A stretch of DNA of 64,000 nt from Macrocybe gigantea. Taxonomy: Eukaryota; Basidiomycota; Agaricomycetes; Agaricales; Callistosporiaceae. Location: assembly GCA_011319805.1 (NCBI GenBank), contig SJRY01000248.1, positions 48,047 through 112,046 on the forward strand. Reading direction: 5' to 3'. Position 1 is the stretch's first letter. Every line of letters begins with the position of its first letter. The notes below the pieces were generated by a model. It did no database searches. It was given only the letters and a program-made list of their open reading frames with translations, and was not told the DNA's origin. Shown in pieces: positions 13,243-24,391 of this stretch. The translations under genes and the position numbers were made by a program.

Positions 13243-14827
13243 ATGACCACGAAAGGTTTCTCGATTTTCACCGTCCTTCGTCGAATCTACCTGTCCGTGG
13301 TCGGGCTGAGCGTCGCCTACATCCTTGCCGTGTTCGTGGCAATGACGCCGCTCATTCAAACATAGTGCGCAACGCAGGCCTCGATCTTTCTTTAGTCATC
13401 GAATGCTAATCGTCAGAGCGACGACAGCGTCTTGTACGCTCATCACATCGATTTCTTTGGATACAATAAGTTTGAGCATGCTGAGGACTATGGATTGGCT
13501 CGTGAGTGTGGCAGAAGCCGTTCTTTCAACTGTGTGCCATGCTTAGAATCAATGCTTTTTCGAAAGCGGGTAGGACCGTGAACATGAGGCTTCGCAGCTC
13601 AGACAACATAACTACAGGGGCATGGTTCATGCTCTCCGACCGGTTTTATTATTCCCTGCCCTATCCGCCGTCAGCGAACGGGTCCGCTACAAACGACATG
13701 ATCGGTGCCGCCGTACAGAACAGTCCGACGATCCTGTTCCTGCACGGCAACACCGGAACGCGCGCTCTCTCGCTCCGAGTGGCCGTGTACACTGCGTTCA
13801 CTTCTAGATTGAATTCAAACGTGATGGCGATCGACTACCGAGGCTTTGGCGACAGCGAGGGGCACCCGACGGTTGAGGGCGTTTCAAGAGATGCCAGAGC
13901 CGCGTGGGATTATCTGATCAGTCAAGGAGCGCGCCCCGAGAATGTCCTCATCGCTGGTCATAGTCTGGGAACTGCCATCGCTGGGCTTCTGTCAGCTCAG
14001 CTAGGACAGGAAGGGGTTCGCCCCCGCGGGGTTGTTCTGATGTCTGTGAGTAATTTCAACATGCTCAATGCATCCAGATGACTCTGATATTATTCATTCT
14101 TCATCCTTTTTCAGCCTTTTTCTTCCGTCAGAACATTGATAGACGAGTACTATCTTTTTGGCTTTCTTCCTCTTCTTAAGCCTCTCACTGCGGTCCCCCT
14201 AGCGCCACGTATGCTCCCGATTACCATGCGGCCTTCGACTACTGATTTTGGTTACGTTGCAGGTCTTCTGACTTGGTCTCTGGTCCACAGATTTGACACT
14301 CTTACTCTGGTCCCGGTATGTTTTTGCTTTCTGTCTCAATCCAAGAATTTTCGTATTGAAATGTCGCTCATATCAGGATATTAAAGCATCCGTGCTCATA
14401 GCGCATGCAGGTGAACATTAGAGCACGCGCTTACTTGCATCTTCATGTTGAATGATCTTCTGACATTGCTTGCGCTTTAACAGAAAACGACTGGGACATC
14501 CCGCATACCCATTCTTCTGTCCTCTTCGATGCATTTCTGGCCCCCCACCTCCCGCCACTAGAAGATCTGGATATACAGCCCTCACACGCCGATAACCTTA
14601 CTTCTCACGAAACCGAGGAGATTGTGACGGTCGCCTCAGCTCCGCATACCAACGAAGCGTGGAAATCATTGGTCTCACATCTTGACATCCCCAAGTTCGG
14701 CACCCTGGATCAGTTCGCCGCGGGCGGTCGCAGTGTCGCGTTGCTCAAAACGATCTCAGGGGGCCATGATATCGGGAAGAATGAAGGTGTCCAGATCACT
14801 ATAGGACAGATGTTTAATCTGTTATAA
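13243..14827 (+). CDS. ABHD12-like alpha/beta hydrolase, N-terminally membrane-anchored
   Basis: Seven exons give 399 residues. Introns are 13365-13427, 13502-13566, 14046-14114, 14209-14262, 14316-14376 and 14411-14483, all GT-AG and all in phase. The first exon encodes a basic start and one membrane helix (about residues 15-35), so the catalytic domain faces a lumen or outside. The hydrolase core has LFLHGNTGT (oxyanion loop), nucleophile elbow GHSLGT (Ser about 198), acid Asp about 288 (AENDWD) and His about 380 (GGHDIG), a complete triad. ABHD12 relatives hydrolyse lysophospholipids or monoacylglycerols; the actual substrate here is unknown. The last exon is long and encodes the whole acid-to-histidine segment. 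Confidence 0.88.
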
Positions 14828-15718
14828 TCTATATACTTGCATACATTTATAATATCATCCTGTAGGATTTAGAATGTTTTTAGTCGGTTAGATTAGCACG
14901 TTTGTAGTTCCTAATGCGAAACTTTCAGGAAGCTGGAACATTGTAACATTAAAGATGCATCCGACGCTAAATACTTTCATCTGCTCCGCACCCTCCCTTC
15001 AAGACGGACGCGTCTTCTTCAACGAGTGCACACTATCCTATCAGGTCTGGGGCTGTGGATCGTCAGATTGCACCTGCTGTATAAGCGTAGGGCCATTGCA
15101 CCGTTGCTTGGTGCACCAGATCTCCCTGGTCCACACATTGGCGCAATGCGAATTTGAAAGCAGAGTCCTCTGTGTCAGTTGGCGATACCGCATAACGAGA
15201 GAAGCCTAATTTGCCAGACCCCTGAGCAGCCATGTTCTCGCCTGTAGCTTGCAGGAATTTCGTGTTTACAGCAGTATTTTATTCTTTTGGCTGAAATCGG
15301 CGATCCGGCGTGTCACAATGCCTCGGGTCGTTTGAGATGGCGAAGATGATCTGCTCCTTTTCTAACTTACACGATAGAACGAGCCGTACAGTGATTGTCG
15401 CGAATGAAACAGAAAGGAGCGTGCTCGTCGTAAACCACAGCCGTTCATCAGTGCCGAGATGTTAATCCTCGCGTTAGTTGCAAAAAATATGTTGCATGCA
15501 GTAAGGCCGGCGACGGCTCGCCGTCGTTATTCCTCCTCTGTTGGCATAGGGGCTCCAAACTGTCGATGATACTGTATGGAATGTTGTTGACGAGTGTAAC
15601 GGGCATTCAGAGCACTGTGACAAGTGTCACATCTGTCAATTGTCCTTGAACCTTATATACGGTACTTGCTGCAAGTCGGTATCCTATCCACGAGTGTTCA
15701 CTGATCAGGACTGACCCA
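14828..15718. other. Intergenic region
   Basis: About 0.9 kb between two plus-strand genes. No gene, tRNA or repeat recognised. It holds the upstream region of the CK2 subunit gene. Confidence 0.5.
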
Positions 15719-16852
15719 ATGTTGGCTAAACGTGCAGTGGAAGACCCTTCGAGTGGTTCAGAATCAGAATATGCAAGGTCCGTGCATTCCGAGCTCGTCT
15801 GTGTGATGCGATGGCCGACGGAAGAGGTTTGTTTAGTTCGGTACGCGATCGCTCATGTACAGCACCGATCCAGAGCTCAATGGATAGAAACCGGGCCTTG
15901 TAGTGGATTGCCTGGTTTTTGTCCTCGAAAGGCAACGAGTACTTCTGCGAAGTTGACGAGGACTTCATCCTTGATCGGTTCAACTTGACGGGCCTCAATG
16001 CGGAAGTCACGAATTATGGCCAGGCCCTAGACCTCATAACCGACAACCTAGGTTTGCCTTGCTCTGTTTCTAGCGTCTACGGAATCACTAGCTGAGCACG
16101 GGAGAAGCAGATGACGAGATACAGGATGAAATGCGAGGCACCCTTGACAATCAAGCTCGAATGCTGTACGGCCTGATACATGCCCGATGGATCGTGACGG
16201 CTCGTGGTTTAGCGAAGATGGTGAGACTTGAGCCGCAAACGCGTTCACTGAAGTTTCTCGTTTTGACCCGCGCGCCAGTTGGAAAAATATAAAAGAGCCG
16301 ATTTCGGTCGTTGTCCTCGTGTTTATTGTCAAGCACAGCCTCTTCTGCCTGTCGGCCTTACGGATGTCCCCTACGAAAAGTCGGTCAAGCTTTACTGTGG
16401 GCGCTGCGAGGACATCTACTCTCCCAAGTCGTCGCGGCACGGTTCGATCGACGGAGCGTATTTCGGGACCACATTTCCGCACCTGTTGTTCCTCGTCTAT
16501 CCGACGCTGATACCACCTAAAAGCGGACCGTCCGAGTTTGGTCCGGGAGGCGCTGGAAAGGACGGCGATGGGAGGGCGCGTCGCAGAATCAGGGACGAAG
16601 CGGAGGCGGCCATGCAGGAGGGAGGAGGCGAGAACATCAGCACATCCAAAGCAGCTTTGAAAGCGGAGAGGTATCGGCCAAAGATTTATGGGTTCCAGGT
16701 GCATGAGATCGCCAAGCTGCAGCGGTGGCAGGAAGCTGTTCGCGATCGGTGAGCAGCCAGCTTTCGTTTGTCCGTTTCGATCGTGTCGTCCTGAACAGAC
16801 CGACAGGCAAGTCGGAAGGTTAGAAGCACTAGAAGAGCAAGGCGCTGCCTAA
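15719..16852 (+). CDS. ckb1: Casein kinase 2 regulatory (beta) subunit
   Basis: Five exons, about 293 residues; introns 15827-15903, 16052-16110, 16221-16278 and 16749-16806. The conserved core is unmistakable: [22 protein letters not shown], the RFNLTGLN motif, and a zinc finger CPRVYC-(22 residues)-CGRC through which two beta subunits dimerise and bind two catalytic subunits. The protein regulates CK2 substrate choice in nucleus and cytoplasm. The first intron (77 nt, donor GTTTGT) is the least certain; the acidic Ser-rich N-terminus is typical. The second intron ends in three in-frame acceptors GAG/AAG/CAG. The last intron joins a 15-codon tail ending EEQGAA. CKB1 versus CKB2 type cannot be settled by eye. 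Confidence 0.92.
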
Positions 16853-17449
16853 TAATCATACGCTGGCACGTCTAGTTCCAGCCATTTGTCTTTTTGTACC
16901 TCGTAATTTCATTGCAATGAACTCCACCATATCCTCTACTGACTGATTTTATATCCTCCAGGCCACGGTTATTGCGTCTCACTGTTCACGCGTCTTTCGG
17001 TACTTAATGTTGAACTCCACATTCTTCGCCTCAATCCCTCTTCTGAACTCTTCCGTAATTCTTACTTCTGCGACATCGCATGGTTCTCGACAATGCATGT
17101 AGGACACCACAATCTCGTTGATGAACATTTTCTTTGTTCCTGTCGTATCTAATTCGAGTTTGATAACCATTCAGTGTCTGCCATCGGCGGGGATTGAAAC
17201 CTACGTTCTCGCGAGCATAACCTTGCTGGCCGACGGAGTGAGCACAGAGACGAGATTCTAGGATTCAGGATCATCCCTCATTGTTTATTAACCCGACGGC
17301 TTCGAGGGTTCGTTGCCACGATGTATGCTATCTTCCATAGTCCAGTCTATCCGACAACCTAGATGACGGGCATTGTCCGATCGATTGGTATTGGAGAATG
17401 ACATATTAGCTACGTTCACAACATTGAGGCTGGAATAATACAGTAAGGG
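16853..17449. other. Convergent intergenic region with a tRNA-like remnant
   Basis: Spacer between the CK2 gene and the membrane-protein gene. On the minus strand at 17181-17236 two 7-nt segments (CCGTCGG and CCGATGG) can pair as an acceptor stem around tRNA-like A- and B-box sequence, but the interior is only 42 nt, so it is not a functional tRNA. No protein gene recognised. Confidence 0.4.
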
Positions 17450-18772
17450 TCAAAAATGCGGTATATAGCGACCCCAGTCAAGCTCGGTCAGCATGGACGG
17501 GGAGAGATCTCTGAGCGCGGTCAATGGCAAGATGAGCAGAATCACTCGAGCAATGGGATAAAACAATGCAACCAAGAACCCAACGCTCCAGCCCAGGACC
17601 TCCACGAGAGAATGCCCTATCGCGAAACTTTCAAGCGCCTCCTGCAACGCAACCATAATCACGATCACTGCTGGCAGCACCGTGATGCCGACGGAGGAAA
17701 TGCGCCATAGTATCTGTTCGGCGTAGCTGGGGAAGTGAAAGGACCAGGCGATGCAGTGGATCGCGCCGAGTGGAATCGCGATGACGACGCCTGCTCCGAT
17801 CGCATCCTCCCGGAGAGAGTTCACGCCGGACGTCCGCACGCGTAGGTGTTTTGCTCGAAATTGACTCTCATCGTTATCATCTAGTATACGCTCAACTTGA
17901 TCAGCGGGCCATATCATTGTACGTCGTTTGAGAGCACGACCTACCTTCGTCATCCTTCCACTCCTTGTTCAGAAGCTTGAACGCGGCACTGCCCTCCTGC
18001 GACGCGTCTGTTTTGATGTACACCGGCACCGCACATTGGACATCGAACGGCTTATTCCACCAGAACGCATACACTACTCCGTTGAGTGAGGCAAACGCGA
18101 GCGTGGCAACCTCGAGCTCGGTGATACCTAGACGCTGGATTCCTCGCACGATGCACTGCAAGACGAACCACGTAGTCTGGAGGACGACGAATCCCTTCGT
18201 CAGCCAGTCACCCTTGCTGTGGTCCTGTATTTCCTTTTCAGATATTGTCGGCCAATCCACCTCCCCTGCCTCATGCAGCTCCTCCAGTTCTTTCAGCATC
18301 AGAGGGTATCGCGGCTTTCCCCGTCATGGAGAACGAAACCACCCATCTGGATGAAGAAGCCATGCGTCAGCGTCCAACCTTTGTTGCTGTGCGCTTTTCT
18401 GGCCTTGCGCGCGGTGACCCATTGGCTGAAGGCCCATGTGATCGTCCATTCGGGGAGAATCAAGGCGGTGAGCATGGTTTGAAATCGCCTGAATCCAAGT
18501 CTCCAAGGGCCATCCGCGGGCGAAGGAATGTTGGGGTGGATGGACACCCACGTGCAAGTGAATATCGTCGCAAGACAACTCCGGATGATGTCCCATCGAC
18601 CTCGGAGCTTACAAGGATCATTACATGTACACGATGATTGAGGCTCGCGTGTTCTGATGATATCATATAGATCAACCTTTTGCGGTATGGAGTGGGATGC
18701 TGCATGCAGTGCGAACGCGGAGAGAAAGATCAACAATAGGTCAATTCGGGAAGGCAAGCCTGAGATCCGCAT
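17450..18772 (-). CDS. Basidiomycete multi-pass membrane protein, one frame break
   Basis: Start at 18772 with a hydrophobic signal-anchor (LLLIFLSAFALHAA). The frame runs through a conserved THGFF-type block, breaks near 18316, then continues through STEKEIQDHSKGD-like and WWNKP blocks that I recognise from a large uncharacterised family of mushroom membrane proteins. A 49-nt intron at 17896-17944 (GTAGGT...CAAG, phase correct) leads to the last exon with several long membrane helices and the family-like end ALRDLSPS...DWGRYIPHF. The frame break is one missing base in the TTT at 18316-18318 (AAA on the coding strand). Expected product about 440 residues with 6-8 helices; function unknown. 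The break is probably a sequence error, otherwise this is a pseudogene. Confidence 0.7.
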
Positions 18773-20381
18773 TTGTGGGCCGTCCCCGACAATTGGTCGT
18801 TTCCGGAGTCACGATGAATAATTGTACCAGTCCACTGTAGTGGAACTGTTGGGAGACGCTGTCAGACGAGCCACTTCAACAGCACGAGCAAATCATTAAT
18901 CGAAGAGAACGACGTACGTCTCGCAATCGTAAGGTGATCGCAAGATTGAGAGACCTCGGCGCGAACTTTACCTGTGACGATGAAGGTAGGCAAGGTTGCG
19001 GTGGGGAGGTGAGGGGCAGATGTGCATGGACAAGCGAGCGCCAGGAACCAGCAGTAAGAACTGGGCAGAAATTAGGCGCCCGTTCAACCCTTGTGAGCCT
19101 CTCGCCACCATCTGTTATCCCACTTCTGTGGCGAAGCAACCTATCTTGGCAGTGGTAAAGAGCCTTTTTATAAATCATTCAAGCCGGGAAAATATGAGAA
19201 GCAAGAAAGCAGCAGTGCCTGGGTCGGACTGAAAAGGGAAGAGGTGAAAGTTTTCCACAAGTTCGCATCCTCGCTCTCTCTGGTGATTTGTTGATACCAG
19301 TTCGTGGGCGCATCTTGAAGTGGCCCTTCAAAGAATGCCTTATTCCCGCACAAGAACTCACCTTCCCAAGTCGTACGCTGAGCGCTACCGTCGAGATCCC
19401 TGGAGTTGTTTAAAATGCTGAGCGCAGGCTTCACTATAGAACCAGTATTCCTCGTTACGTTGACCATATGGTTCATAGCAGGAGGTTCGCGATATATTCG
19501 GCCTGATTCCACACCAGGTGGACTTGACAGGTGCCGGAAGGGATTCGTGACGCTTCCAATTGCCGTTCAACGTTCGACAGTTCTGACTTGGTCTGATTCT
19601 TGAGTATACTGTTGCTCCGCCGACTGCACTCGGGAAATGTTTTTTCTGATATATGGCTTCGAAAAAGCACTCCATTGAGTTCGAGGTCAATTCAGTTTCA
19701 CTACTCGCGTGTGGGCTACACTCGGATGCTCCGTTGACGTCCTAATACAGTGGCACCTGTTAGGAGACGGAAAGCGCAATATATATAGGCCTCGGTATGA
19801 TCATCTCCACAGCGACTTTGACAGATGAGGAGGCCATGCATCCTTGTCATGTGGTCACCCAACGTCTTCTCCACAATCTCGCTGCTCAAATCTACGGGGA
19901 ACGAGTTCGCAAGGGTCTGCTACCGCTTCGGCATTAGCTTGTGGGTGTTAAAACGTTGATGTTCAGTCACTTTGAAACTCGGTGCTTCTTGTGATTATAA
20001 TGTCCATCCTCGAGAACATCAACAGGTGATGATATCATTTCACGTTGAACAACTTTTGAATGGGATCTTTGTCAGTTCAGACACACGTTCTGAGAAGTGG
20101 CAACGTTGGCGAGTATTTCATCGTGGACTGCTTTGTGACCATTGTCATTTCTGTTCTTTTCTTTTTGCAGCTTATGCCCTCTGCCTGGTGCGGGTCTTGA
20201 TGGATCCTCTGGATATCGTGTCCCTTTCGCAGACCGGAAAGGTGAGAGGATTGCTTTGCATGAGCTTTTTGCATTGTTCACACACTCACATGTTGAAGTA
20301 CTTTGCTGGTATATCTATCTTCTTGAGCTCTGCGGATAATCGTGGGTTTGACTTGACTATCACAAGCCTCGGGATTGGCAG
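18773..20381. other. Intergenic region, nothing recognised
   Basis: About 1.6 kb between divergent genes. Minus-strand frames near 19168-19690 reach about 100 codons but overlap one another in different phases and show no family I know. A TATA-like tract (ATATATATAG) lies near 19780. It may contain the first exon of the DUF6533 gene. Confidence 0.4.
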
Positions 20382-21988
20382 CACTCGTTCGTACGACCTT
20401 CGCCCTGTTTGAGTTCTTACTGATGCTCCTAAAGATCTATGATTATCTCTTGACCTTTTCTCTGGAGGCGAGTACACTTAGACCAGAATCGTTGAATCAT
20501 GCACCAGATTGAATTTCCCTCGAGAAAACAGGTCGAGCTCGTGTGGAAACAAAAATGGAGCATAATCAAAGCGCTGTACCTATGCTCCCGCTACTCTCCC
20601 TTTGTCGACCTCCCGCTCACTGTCTTTCGTATGTATAATTTACATATTCGTTTTCTGCACAGGATGGAATTGTTGATCTGTACCAAAGGCGATGCAGCGC
20701 CTGGAATATCGTACCGGGCGAGTGTCTTCCTCAGCACGGGCATCTCAGAGATCAACCAGTGCTGACTTGCAGCTGGAGATGTGCTACATCGTGTTTTGCA
20801 TAACCTGCAGTAAGCATCGCGGTCAGAGCAGACAGAATGTTTGCTTCTCACGCTCTTGACAGGCTTCACAACGATTGGAATGGGCGCAGCTGAGCGTATG
20901 CGCTGCTTTCCCTCCTTTGTATCGATGATGCCGTTTTTGACGGGATGCTCTTTGTCAGTCATCCTGATTTGGAGGACGTACGCGCTCTGGGGCAGCTCGC
21001 GCAAGATCTTGCTCTTCTTTCTTGCGTTATTTATCGTGCGTTTTCAGAAAAACTATCGTGCGCAATGATGGATCAGTGGAGCTATTGAAACTACTACGTT
21101 TCTAGGTTTTTACAGCGCTGGGATTGTCGCGATAGGCATATTCTTGCATTCGGTACGGTGTGAGCATCCGGCTGTCCTACCTCTCCTTGATTTTAGTGTT
21201 GAACGATGGCTCAGTCGGACCGGCGCCTCTAGACGGCATCACGCAATGCTGGATCACGAAAGGGAACAAGATCATGTTCCTCGATTTTGTGCTGGTGATA
21301 TTTGGCGAGACCGGTACGTCTTTCTCGCGTCCCATGCAGCTCATAGCATCTCACATCCACTTACCCGCTCGCGCTTCGGTGTGGTGCTAGTCATCATGGT
21401 CCTGACACTTTGGGCCGGATTCGCGAAGTACAGACACACGCGGAACAAGCTCCTAACGACGCTATATAGGGACGGCTCCATGTATTACATCTACGTGTTC
21501 CGTGAGTCGCTCTCTTCTTCCGCATTCGTTGACGTGTATTGGCTCAGAGCTCGAGCTCACAACCGCATCTTTTTTCCAACTCGAAATCACAAACCAGTGT
21601 GCTCCGCCGCAAACATCCTCATCCTGATGCTGGGTCCGGTACGTTTTTCCCCTCTTCAAACACGTTCCATGGACACCTCTTCCTGACAAGTTCGGCCGAA
21701 CGCATCAGAAGGAATACGTCGACGTGCTGAACGAGTGCGTGTCTCGATGCTAGATTGCTCAACTCGAGGGCTCGCTACGATGCGCGTTCAGCTCAGACTC
21801 TTTGTTCTTGTCCTTTTCGCAGGTTCCAGCGCGTCATGCACAGTCTGATCTCGACTCGGATAATTCTGCACGTGCGCGAGGCAGACGTCGCTGGTGCTGG
21901 CGGTGGCGTCGCCTCCGACATGATCGTGTCCGAGTTTCGAGTTCGACACGCCGAACCGGGCTCAGCCACAAACGTGACACAAGACTGA
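20382..21988 (+). CDS. DUF6533-type seven-helix membrane protein
   Basis: Many short exons of a family restricted to mushrooms. The DUF6533 signature is split by an intron: KIYDYLLTFSLE, then VELVWKQKWS after 20468-20531. That intron has a GC donor (GAG|GCGAGT) and a normal AG acceptor. Later exons give the motif AAELILIWRTYALWG across a GTATGC...TCAG intron, the segment KGNKIMFLDFVLVIFGET, a YRDGSMYYIYVF helix, and the last exon FQRVMHSLISTRIILHVREADVAG ending at TGA 21986-21988. The 5' start is unresolved: a Met at 20423 is in frame but an upstream exon is likely, and the stretch 20634-20770 could not be spliced cleanly. Probably a surface receptor-like protein; ligand and role unknown. Confidence 0.75.
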
Positions 21989-22829
21989 AAGTCTGAAACA
22001 CCGCATTTGACGTTTTCCGGGCTAGTCTAGCTTGCTGCTGTGGGTTTGCTATGTCTGTTAACAACCCCTTAATCACATGCATTTAACGCGCCAGTACGCC
22101 TAGACGGGGTGTTCCACCGAAATGTTCTCTTCGGACGACGTGCGCGTCACAAGCCTTAACTTCACCAAGCTGGCTGATATGACTGTCATATTCAGTTTCT
22201 TCATGGTCGTTCCGTTCAGTGCCATCCAACTGCATAGTTCGATTTTTCCACTTCGCTTCGCGTCCCAATCAAACATTGTAGAAGCCCCCTGTTATGCAAC
22301 ATATCTGCTACAATATGTCGCACCTTCGAGGATGACTAATTTGGAAAAGACCACCGATATATGGACATACTTCATCGCCGCCCGATCGCCGTTCTGCTTG
22401 CCATCGATAGCGCTCAGGGACGCCCCTCTTACTAGGTTGAAGGACATCAGCCGGAGTCGGATTATCTCCCACATCTGGCTCTTCCCGTGTCTTAGTAGCG
22501 TCTCGTTTATCCTATGCGCCTGCCCGGTGTAAATTCCTCTTACAACTGGGTGAGTTGCATTTCGTCACCATTCAACACTGGGCTATCGGCGTTGAACACG
22601 AGCGCCGATATTCGCGAGGTTGTTCTGACGAGGTGCATGTGATGCAAATTGCTCGTCGTCGATCGAGACCTGCGTGAAGTATCGTCCAAAGCGGTCGGGA
22701 GATTTTCTCGTCCATTTAGCCTTGATTGCGATTAGGAGCCATAATTAAAAGATGTGAGGCGGAAAAAGAAACGCACAGCACGAAAAGCGCAATCGGGTAC
22801 ACTAGCATAAAGGCACTATTCAGCTAACG
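21989..22829. other. Intergenic region
   Basis: Spacer between the DUF6533 gene and the DUF6534 gene that point toward each other. A plus-strand frame of 136 codons at 22122-22532 shows no family resemblance and is left unassigned. Confidence 0.4.
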
Positions 22830-24026
22830 AAAATGGTGTAGCACATGAGTAGAACGTACTGCTCGTCAAAAATATATACAGTCCCAACCATGCCGCTGTA
22901 GGAGCACTGTTCAGTTAGATCGAGCGTTATGAGATCGTACGAATAGCGGCTTAACTGCATTTCTTGTCGACAGCGAACTGCAATGGTACGAGCAATAAGC
23001 AAGAAGTGCAGCATTGCACAAAGGCAAGGCTCACGACAATGGTCAGCGCGAGGGCAGTGAAACTACAGTAAGGTAATGATTAATTGATGAAAGGGCGAGC
23101 TCAAAGGAAACCGTACGAACCAGTTCACTACGCCTGATTCTGCAAAATGTGAGCTATGAAAGGGGTATGATCATGCAGGGACTCACGAATTGTCCAGATA
23201 ATTATTTTGTCGACAAAGGTTTCAGTTCTACAAATGCCATCGCATTGCTCAATTACGTGCAAGACACTGATGCGCGTGAACTCACCTTCGTGTCGCAATT
23301 TTCCTATGTTTTCTGATGTAATAGCACATAGAAATGGCAACGATGACATCCAGAAAAGCCGTAGATGAGAAAATGGAAAGTAGAATCCAAGCCCACCTGT
23401 CGAGATATTCGAGTTGGGCGGTTAAAACGACAGGAGGTACAACGATGGCGAAAATGAGGGCCCCGGCGAAGCCATACATAGATACGATCCAACAAAAATA
23501 GGGATGGGTAACTTTCCTGACAATTTGTAGATCCAGTATGCATAGATTGCCTTGAATTTATGAATCAGCGCGAGCTTCGTTGCAAGAAATTATATACGCA
23601 CTTGCGTGACGGAGTGCACATATTGCCCGAATCCAGCGCTGATAGGTAAGGTGATCGGTAATCCAACCAAGGAAGGAGGAAAGCCATATTTTATGACAGT
23701 CATCGTATATAATCCGATGCAGATGGCAATGACATGGGCGAACGAGGAAAGCCTAGCCAAATTGATCAGAGGGTCTGAAGGAAAGGGAGACGAATGTATT
23801 ATACCAGACGGAGGCAACCTGAGTATTGTGTTCAGAACGTGCTCGTAAGCAACATGTCCATCAGACAATCACTAGAGAGTCTTACCACGAGCTTCATCCA
23901 TAATGGATCTTTGGGGTATGAACAAAAGTAGACATAAGCCTGAAAAACGGAGGTTCCGTGGAGAGGTATGGAGAAGAATATCCCGACCTCGAGGACACCG
24001 ACGAGGTTTGGATGGTAATCGGTCAT
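22830..24026 (-). CDS. DUF6534-type membrane protein, copy A, 3' end unclear
   Basis: Start at 24026 (MTDYHPNLVGVLEVG). First exon gives helix 1 and a YFCSYPKDPLWMK block; the next gives SAGFGQYVHSVTQ, the family's conserved loop; then AGALIFAIVVPPVV and LDVIVAISMCYYIRKHR helices and the diagnostic TFVDKIIIWTIR motif near 23180-23215. The terminal exons after 23150 do not show the usual F-W-L-Y-N end and could not be spliced by eye, so the gene may be decayed at its 3' end. It is a paralogue of the copy at 27178-28688, same strand, with an unrelated plus-strand gene between them. Seven-helix topology expected; function unknown. Confidence 0.65.
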
Positions 24027-24391
24027 TGTCCGAAATCAGCCCGCAGCCTTGCTGCAATAAGGGTACCCTCTGCAAGGCGCTAGGGAACTGCCGGAAATAC
24101 TGAGAAAGCCATCCGCTTCTGCCGACTGATGGTGAAGCTACGATCCGTCGAAAGCCGCGAGTAAGCTCAAGAGCCATTTTCCACAACGAAGAGATTCCTT
24201 GAAGACTTATATTGCAGCAATTCGCGTTCACTGCTGACTCTAACCTGCATAATCTACAGCATACCCACTTTTGATTTATGACAGGCCATATTATTGTTGC
24301 TAGTCACGATTGTCGAGAAGGTGGTCCTTTTCTCACGGCCCCAACGGAAATCAGATTTAGCAGCTTCAACTCTTTATCCTCAACTACCATC

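Noticed and set aside
17181..17236. Functional tRNA gene
   Set aside because: No anticodon loop and the T stem does not pair; kept only as a remnant in the findings.
19168..19690. Minus-strand gene in the 18.8-20.4 kb gap
   Set aside because: Frames in three phases overlap without plausible splice sites and show no known motif.
22122..22532. Plus-strand protein gene of 136 codons
   Set aside because: No family resemblance, no intron support, lies in the 3' region of two convergent genes.
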